From Candidatus Latescibacterota bacterium (GTDB lineage: Bacteria; Latescibacterota; UBA2968; UBA8231), in the NCBI GenBank assembly GCA_007136405.1, contig SLHA01000044.1, positions 1 through 64,000 on the forward strand: DNA of 64,000 nt. The letters are read 5' to 3'. A model generated the notes under the pieces. That model worked only from the letters and a program-made list of their open reading frames with translations. It did not search any database and was not told the origin of the DNA. This document shows positions 58,687 to 64,000 of this stretch, piece by piece. The position numbers and the translations under genes are program-made. Position 1 is the first letter of the stretch. Each line of letters begins with the position of its first letter.

Positions 58687-58980
58687 TCAGCCTGGATGCT
58701 GCCGGTCACGGTTGATGCGGTCACGAATTTCGCGCGAGGGCTTGAAGGTTGGAGCTTTGCGCGGCGGAATGTCGATGCGGGTTCCGGCCCGGGGATTGCG
58801 CCCCTTGCGAGCCGCCCGTTCCACCACCTTGAACGTGCCGAAGCCGCGGATTTCCACGTGCTCCCCCTGTTCCAGCGCCATGCTCACTGCTTCGATGAAA
58901 CCATCAACAGCGGCAGCCGTATCAGTCTGGGTCAGACCCGTCGCCTGGGCGATCTGATGGGCAATGTCAGCCTTCGTCAT
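58687..58980 (-). CDS. HU/IHF family DNA-binding protein
   Basis: MTKADIAHQIAQATGLTQTDTAAAVDGFIEAVSMALEQGEHVEIRGFGTFKVVERAARKGRNPRAGTRIDIPPRKAPTFKPSREIRDRIN. Confidence 0.95.
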   Translation of the reverse strand: MTKADIAHQIAQATGLTQTDTAAAVDGFIEAVSMALEQGEHVEIRGFGTFKVVERAARKGRNPRAGTRIDIPPRKAPTFKPSREIRDRINRDRQHPG

Positions 58981-59106
58981 GCTGGCCTCCTCGTTAACCA
59001 TGTCAAACCGGAGCCGGACGGGCGACAAGGGACCACGAGCCGGTCCTGCGGTGCCGTGACGCTGGCGAGGTTGAGTGTCATGCGGGCATCTGGATAGACG
59101 CTGGGG

Positions 59107-59135
59107 AAAATAGCCCACCGTACATCCCCTGTCAA
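59107..59135 (-). promoter_or_regulatory. Predicted sigma70 promoter (TTGACA-N17-TATTTT) of the HU gene
   Basis: Minus strand TTGACA GGGGATGTACGGTGGGC TATTTT. Confidence 0.75.
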
Positions 59136-59245
59136 AATCCGTGCTAACAGCCCTGGTCCGGCATTGGTGGCCGCTGCCGCAGTGTTCCGGCCTTGAACCC
59201 GACACCCCTGGAATGTACCTCACCACCAGTGATTGGTGTCGTTAC

Positions 59246-59314
59246 GGCGACGCTGCCATTCCTGGCTCCGTTCCGGCAACGCTGCCGGCCTGGTGTGGTT
59301 TCGGCAACGCTGCC
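59246..59314. repeat. Three spaced copies of GGCRACGCTGCC (28-29 bp apart)
   Basis: GGCGACGCTGCC at 59246, GGCAACGCTGCC at 59275 and 59303; each unit is partly self-complementary. Confidence 0.75.
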
Positions 59315-59385
59315 CGTCGTGGTGTCGGACGACAGTTCGCACCTGACCGGCTAGCGCTCCGGCCGCCACCAGTCCGGCCGGCCGC

Positions 59386-59772
59386 TCATGCTGGTGTCCG
59401 CCGCCGATGTCTGTATATGACCAGCACGTACAAACCAAGGGTGTATATCAGCAGAGCAACGCCAAGCACATACTGCAACTCCCGTGTCAGCCAGTCGGGA
59501 TAGAGTATGGGCAACAGGAGGCGCTGGATGAAGCTGGACGCATCACCGGACCTGCCGGTGAGTTGGCGAAGATAGAGCTCTACTGGAGTCAGCGGACACA
59601 TCCAACCGCACAGCTCGAGCAACACTCCCCAGGTCACGGCTGGCAGATGGAGCAGGGCGATACGCCGCCACTTCAGAACCAGCCAGCCCCCCAGTATCAC
59701 GAATCCTACGAAACCGAAATGCAGCAAGACGATGAGATCAGCGAGCAGGGAGATCAGCGGTAGCATAGGCAT
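59386..59772 (-). CDS. DUF2784 family membrane protein
   Basis: LADLIVLLHFGFVGFVILGGWLVLKWR...LLHLPAVTWGVLLELCGWMCPLTPVELYLR. Confidence 0.85.
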   Translation of the reverse strand: MPMLPLISLLADLIVLLHFGFVGFVILGGWLVLKWRRIALLHLPAVTWGVLLELCGWMCPLTPVELYLRQLTGRSGDASSFIQRLLLPILYPDWLTRELQYVLGVALLIYTLGLYVLVIYRHRRRTPA

Positions 59773-60065
59773 CAGTTGCGAGACATACAGGAGTCCGTCG
59801 TGCCGTCTCCACGGAGCAACCCGGGCTGTGGCCGGCAGGACAGCTTGACAAGGGAGCTACCGGTGCGCTTCATGCCCATGGTGACGGTGTGCCGCCCGCT
59901 GCCGCAACGGAACGCGAACACTCGCCGGCAGGTACCACGGCACCCGCGGACTGCAACCGCCGCAGCGTGTGCAGGAATCGAGACCGGCGTTGCCGCGGAT
60001 TCAGCGGACGCACGCCGCGCCGAACACGCCATGCTACCGCAACCTCCAGAGACGAGGCGCCTCTG

Positions 60066-61268
60066 ATGAACCATAGAGAACGAATGTTGGCCACCATCGA
60101 CGGCCGCCCCACGGACCGGCTGCCCTGGGCCCCCCGGCTGGACCTGTGGGCCCTGGCCCTGAATGCTCGCGGTACCCTGCCGGATGCGTACCGGGGCCTG
60201 GACACCGCCGGACTCGCCGATGCCATGGGCGTCGCCTGTCACGCCGTGCGCGGCGACTTCACCATACGCCGTGATCCCGCCGACCTGCTGCTGCGGGGTT
60301 TGGGTGTGGACAATCATCCGGATTTCCCCTACCGGGTCGAGCTGATGGACCTGGAAACGGAATTCGACACCGACGGCGAAAACCTGAGGACCACCATCCA
60401 TACGCCAGACGGCGATGTATGCACGCACCTGCAGATGACTGCCGCCATGCGGCGGGACGGCATTTCGCTGCCCTTTTTTCGTTCCCACGCCATCGAAGCC
60501 GTGGACGACCTGAACGCCGTGGCTCGTATCTTCGAGCACCTGCGCGTCATTCCTGCGCCGGAGCGATATGCCGGTTTCCGCCAGCGCATCGGCGATCGCG
60601 GCCTGGCCGTGGCCGCCGGACCCATTGCCGCATCTCCCGTGCACCTGATGCTCCACGAACTGATGCCCATGGACCGATTCTACTACCTGTATGCCGATGC
60701 CCGCGCCGCCCTTGAGGATCTGGCCGGACACATGGAACCGTTCTTTACGGCGCTGTTGGAGGCAGTGGCCCACAGCGATGCCGAGGTGGTGTTCTGGGGC
60801 GGTAACTACGATCACGATCTCACCTGGCCTCCGTTCTTTCAGGAGCAGATAATGCCCTGGCTACAGCGCGTCGCCGACCGTCTGCACCGTGCCGGCAAAC
60901 GCGTGCTCACCCACACGGATGGCGAAAACGAGGGGTTGTTGCCGTTGTACCCGGCCTGCCGCTTTGACGTGGCCGAAAGCGTCTGTCCGCAACCCATGAC
61001 CCGATGCTCGCTGCGCCAGGTGCGTAAGGCCCTCGACCCTGAAATCACCGTCTGGGGAGGCATACCCTCCGTCGCGCTGTTGCCGGAGTCCATGGATGAC
61101 GCGGCTTTCCAGGCCTACCTGGACGACGTCTTCTCCGGGCTGGGCACGGGCGACCACCTCATTCTGGGCGTCTCCGACAACGTGCCGCCGGACGCGGATC
61201 TGGATCGCCTGGCGGAGATCGGAGCGCGGGCCGCCGCCTTTGGGCCCGTGGTGCCACCCGCATCATGA
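60066..61268 (+). CDS. Uroporphyrinogen decarboxylase (URO-D) family protein, probably not canonical HemE
   Basis: MNHRERMLATIDGRPTDRLPWAPRLDLW...; HTDGENEGLLPLYPACRFDVAESVCPQPMT...WGGIPSVALLP. Confidence 0.75.
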   Translation: MNHRERMLATIDGRPTDRLPWAPRLDLWALALNARGTLPDAYRGLDTAGLADAMGVACHAVRGDFTIRRDPADLLLRGLGVDNHPDFPYRVELMDLETEFDTDGENLRTTIHTPDGDVCTHLQMTAAMRRDGISLPFFRSHAIEAVDDLNAVARIFEHLRVIPAPERYAGFRQRIGDRGLAVAAGPIAASPVHLMLHELMPMDRFYYLYADARAALEDLAGHMEPFFTALLEAVAHSDAEVVFWGGNYDHDLTWPPFFQEQIMPWLQRVADRLHRAGKRVLTHTDGENEGLLPLYPACRFDVAESVCPQPMTRCSLRQVRKALDPEITVWGGIPSVALLPESMDDAAFQAYLDDVFSGLGTGDHLILGVSDNVPPDADLDRLAEIGARAAAFGPVVPPAS

Positions 61269-61407
61269 GGCGGCGAAGATGCGAACGCTCCGGGCGACAG
61301 ATGGCCGGCAGCAACCTGGCCCGGCGCCCCTGACCCGCGCAGTCGGGGCGCGACGGGCGGAGCCATATGGCGGTCCGGCACCGCTCCGTTTGCGGATCCG
61401 CAAGACG

Positions 61408-62019
61408 CTACCGCTGCATGCCTGCAGTCTGGCGGCCCTGCAGCGTGGCCGCTAGACGGGCAACCGATGCCCCGATGCTCTGGGTCCGGCGGTGTAATTC
61501 CCGGTTGACCAGATGGCCCTGATCATCGAAGGCCTGCCCGGCATGCGCCACACCCACCTGGCCTGCCACCACGAGGAAGCCCAGATTGGCCAGATAGAGC
61601 CGGGTATGTTGCAGCGAACGGATGCCGCCGAGGGCTCCCGGCGACGCAGAGGCTATCCCCGCAGGCATGTTTTGGCAGTGGACCGTACCCGGACGACCGG
61701 AACCATCAGGCAAAGGCCGTGATACCCAGTCCAGCGTATTCTTGACCAACGGCGTGAAGAAACCGTTATACTCGGGTGATGCCAGCAGCAGACCCTGGTG
61801 ATCGGCAAACAGGATCTGGAGTGCCGCGGCGCCTGGCGGCAGGCCTCTATCAGCCTCCAGATCGCCCTCGTACAGCGGTAACGGATAGGCGCGCAGGTCG
61901 ACATGGGTAACTCGAGCTCCAGCCTCCTCCGCGCCGTGGGCCATGATGTGAAGGATTCTGCGGTTGATGGAACTGTCGCGCGTGCTTCCGCACAGGGCCA
62001 GCAGACAAGGTTTTCCCAT
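61408..62019 (-). CDS. NADPH-dependent FMN reductase family protein
   Basis: LLALCGSTRDSSINRRILHIMAHGAEEAGARVTHVDLRAYPLPLYEGDLE...ASPEYNGFFTPLVKNTLDWVSRP. Confidence 0.9.
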   Translation of the reverse strand: MGKPCLLALCGSTRDSSINRRILHIMAHGAEEAGARVTHVDLRAYPLPLYEGDLEADRGLPPGAAALQILFADHQGLLLASPEYNGFFTPLVKNTLDWVSRPLPDGSGRPGTVHCQNMPAGIASASPGALGGIRSLQHTRLYLANLGFLVVAGQVGVAHAGQAFDDQGHLVNRELHRRTQSIGASVARLAATLQGRQTAGMQR

Positions 62020-62080
62020 GAAGGTACTCTCGTCGAGCGGTGGACAGGGGTGCAGAGTCAGGAAAAGATACGAGGCAAAG

Positions 62081-63394
62081 ATGAATTTCCAAAATTGGCG
62101 CACCCGCTGGCGCCCGGGCGCGAATTCACCTGTTCCCGGGCGGCCCCCTGACCACGAGCGCGCCTCGGCGTCTCCGGCGGAAGCGAATGCCCCAACCCAC
62201 CCAGCCCCGGATGGCTCACCTCGTGGAGCGTTGCGATTCGTCGTGCTGTGCGCCAGCGTCGTCATGCTGGCCTTTCTGGGAACCAATCAGGCATGGAGTG
62301 TGTTCATCGCTCCCCTGCGGGACGCGTTCGCGTTCTCGGATTCGCAACTCCAGTTCGTGTTCACCACGGGTACACTGACGTTCTGCAGCGTCATCATCCT
62401 TGGAGGACGTCTCCACGACCGCTTTGGCGTAAGGCCGCTGGCCCTGGCCAGCGCGCTACTGATGGGTATCGGCTGGTGGTTGGCGTCTGCGGGAGGATCG
62501 CGCTACATCTGCCTCTGGCTGGGCATCGGCGTTCTGGTCAGCTCCGGATCGGCCATGGGATACGTATGCCCTCTGGCCACCGCCATCAAATGGTTCCCCC
62601 ACCGGGCCGGGCTGGTGGCCGGGCTTTCAGCGGCGGGTTTCGGTTCGGGACCGATACTGCTGTCCAACGTCGTCGAGGTACTGCTGAGAAACGGGTGGCC
62701 GGCATTGCGGATATTCGGCCTTGTCGGGGGCGTTTGGGCACCGGTCATCCTGGCCACCGGTCTTCTGCTCGTATCACCGCAAGGCCGCAATCCGGCACTC
62801 CGGGCATCCACCTTCAATCGGCGGGATCTGTGGGTCGACATACGCTTCTGGACGCTGTTCGCCGGCATGCTCTTCGGTACGCTGCCGTACCTGGTAGTCA
62901 TGGGCAGCGTCAAACCACTGGGTACGGCCTTCGGCATCGGCGCCGCCGCCGCCGCCGCAACCATCTCCGTGGTGGCCGGCGGCAATACGGTTGGTCGTAT
63001 CGCCTGGGGTGTGCTCGTGGACCGCCTGGGGCCGCGCCGGGCCATGCTGGCAGCACAATACGGCATGCTGGTATCCATCCTGTGCCTGCTCTTGACCGGT
63101 CGCGCCCATGCGGTGGCGTTCCTGGTAGCGGCATTCGGCGTCGGTTTCTGTTACGGCAGCAATTTCTCCATATATCCGGCCACCGTCTCCCGGCTGTACG
63201 GGGCCCACGTCATCGGCTCCGTCTATCCGTTCGTCATGGCGGCCCAGGGGATATCGTCTTTCGGTCCCACCCTGAACGGCATGCTGTTCGACCACACCGG
63301 ATCCTACCTTCCGGGTTTGAGCCTGGCGGCGGTCCTGGCCGCTGCGGGCATCTTCCTGACTCTGCGTCTGTCCAGGACCATGGCGACTACCTGA
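62081..63394 (+). CDS. Major facilitator superfamily transporter (OxlT-like)
   Basis: 12-TM-like pattern; GGRLHDRFGVRPLALASALLMGIGWW...GYVCPLATAIKWFPHRAGLVAGLSAAGFGSGP. Confidence 0.88.
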   Translation: MNFQNWRTRWRPGANSPVPGRPPDHERASASPAEANAPTHPAPDGSPRGALRFVVLCASVVMLAFLGTNQAWSVFIAPLRDAFAFSDSQLQFVFTTGTLTFCSVIILGGRLHDRFGVRPLALASALLMGIGWWLASAGGSRYICLWLGIGVLVSSGSAMGYVCPLATAIKWFPHRAGLVAGLSAAGFGSGPILLSNVVEVLLRNGWPALRIFGLVGGVWAPVILATGLLLVSPQGRNPALRASTFNRRDLWVDIRFWTLFAGMLFGTLPYLVVMGSVKPLGTAFGIGAAAAAATISVVAGGNTVGRIAWGVLVDRLGPRRAMLAAQYGMLVSILCLLLTGRAHAVAFLVAAFGVGFCYGSNFSIYPATVSRLYGAHVIGSVYPFVMAAQGISSFGPTLNGMLFDHTGSYLPGLSLAAVLAAAGIFLTLRLSRTMATT

Positions 63395-63400
63395 GCCGCG

Positions 63401-63424
63401 GCGGATCGGCGGATCGGCGGATCG
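63401..63424. repeat. 8-bp tandem repeat x3 (GCGGATCG)
   Basis: GCGGATCG GCGGATCG GCGGATCG directly downstream of the MFS gene. Confidence 0.75.
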
Positions 63425-63456
63425 CCACCAGACATCCGCTATTGTTGGGGTTGAGT

Positions 63457-63588
63457 GGCGGCCAGGAGCGGCGGCGAATCGGGGCAGGCGGCGCCCAGGA
63501 GCCGCGGCGGATCGAGGCGGGTGGCGCCCAGGAGCCGCGGCGGATCGAGGCGGGTGGCGCCCAGGAGCCGCGGCGGACCGGCGGATCG
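63457..63588. repeat. 33-bp tandem repeat, four copies
   Basis: Unit GGCGCCCAGGAGCCGCGGCGGATCGAGGCGGGT starting at 63457 (diverged), 63490, 63523, 63556 (last copy diverges at its 3' end). Confidence 0.9.
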
Positions 63589-63639
63589 AAGCCATGCACC
63601 GCTACCAAGCGGGGCCCGTGGCGCCATTCTGACGCGAAA

Positions 63640-64000
63640 TCAGCGACGAATTTCGAGGTTGTGGACCAGCTCGGCCCCTATCAGGAAAATACTGGCGGCG
63701 AAAAACAGCCACATCAAAAACGTGATGATCGCGGTCAGCGACCCGTAGACCGCCCCCAGACGCGCCAGTTTGAAGGCCATGTACAGCGTGAAAAGATGCT
63801 TGGCCGCCTCCAGGAACAGAGACGCGAACAGGCTGCCCAGAACTGCATGGCGCAACGCGACAGACCGGCGCGGCAATAGCATGTACAGCGCCGTAGTGAC
63901 CATAAAAACGAGCAGGACGGGTATGGCGAAGCGCGACAGGAAGTGGGTGGCGGCGCTCACCTGCAGGTCCGGAAACAATTCCTGGAGCGGATGGAGCAGG
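63640..64000 (-). CDS. YihY/BrkB family inner-membrane protein (5' end beyond window)
   Basis: FAIPVLLVFMVTTALYMLLPRRSVALRHAVLGSLFASLFLEAAKHLFTLYMAFKLARLGAVYGSLTAIITFLMWLFFAASIFLIGAELVHNLE; frame open to the window edge. Confidence 0.88.
   Translation of the reverse strand, partial: LLHPLQELFPDLQVSAATHFLSRFAIPVLLVFMVTTALYMLLPRRSVALRHAVLGSLFASLFLEAAKHLFTLYMAFKLARLGAVYGSLTAIITFLMWLFFAASIFLIGAELVHNLEIRR

Noticed and set aside
59246-59314. CRISPR-like array of 12-mers
   Set aside because: Repeats too short, spacers similar in sequence, no cas genes.
63457-63588. CRISPR array
   Set aside because: Head-to-tail 33-bp units with no spacers and no cas genes; a minisatellite.
62248-63879. 543-aa plus-strand ORF running through the 33-bp repeats
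   Set aside because: Out-of-frame with the clear MFS gene and extended only because the 33-bp repeats keep frames open.
1-64000. Mobile element, prophage, toxin-antitoxin or defence island
   Set aside because: No transposase, phage structural, restriction or toxin-antitoxin genes. The XerD-like and RadC genes sit among housekeeping genes and look chromosomal.
1-64000. tRNA or rRNA genes
   Set aside because: No tRNA-like T-arm/anticodon pattern or rRNA segments recognised by eye; tRNAscan/Infernal would be needed to be sure.

Overview
A 64 kb high-GC bacterial window that is almost entirely chromosomal housekeeping and biosynthetic genes. I see no rRNA, tRNA, CRISPR array, transposase or prophage. 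Main blocks: (1) a minus-strand branched-chain amino-acid block, ilvC - [promoter + leader] - leuA-leuC-leuD-leuB-cimA-argJ-aspartate aminotransferase-accA; (2) a minus-strand lipid block, yceD(DUF177)-rpmF-fabH-fabG-fabZ-acpP-fabF-rnc-lplA-dppD/F-ppiD; (3) a plus-strand block of a short UvrC-like protein-ogt-xerD-like-ecfT-truA-htrA-pssA-tatA-gatA-PorV-like; (4) radC, lnt, tatC, aspartate dehydrogenase, aminotransferase, manA, HU, MFS and other genes. The best candidate for something undescribed is the leuA leader. It has a near-consensus promoter, an unannotated 47-codon peptide with 10 Leu/Ile codons in its last 14, two mutually exclusive hairpins that overlap its stop codon, and a second small ORF with a strong Shine-Dalgarno just before leuA. 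The Leu+Ile codon content fits an operon that carries both leuA (leucine) and cimA (isoleucine via citramalate). Other points: promoter-proximal perfect palindromes, a hairpin in the rnc 5' region, several short tandem repeats, a CsgG-like/formylglycine-generating-enzyme-like fusion, a UvrC that stops before its RNase H-like half, and a tyrosine recombinase that stops just after its catalytic Tyr. All functions come from reading the translations by eye; no database search was run.
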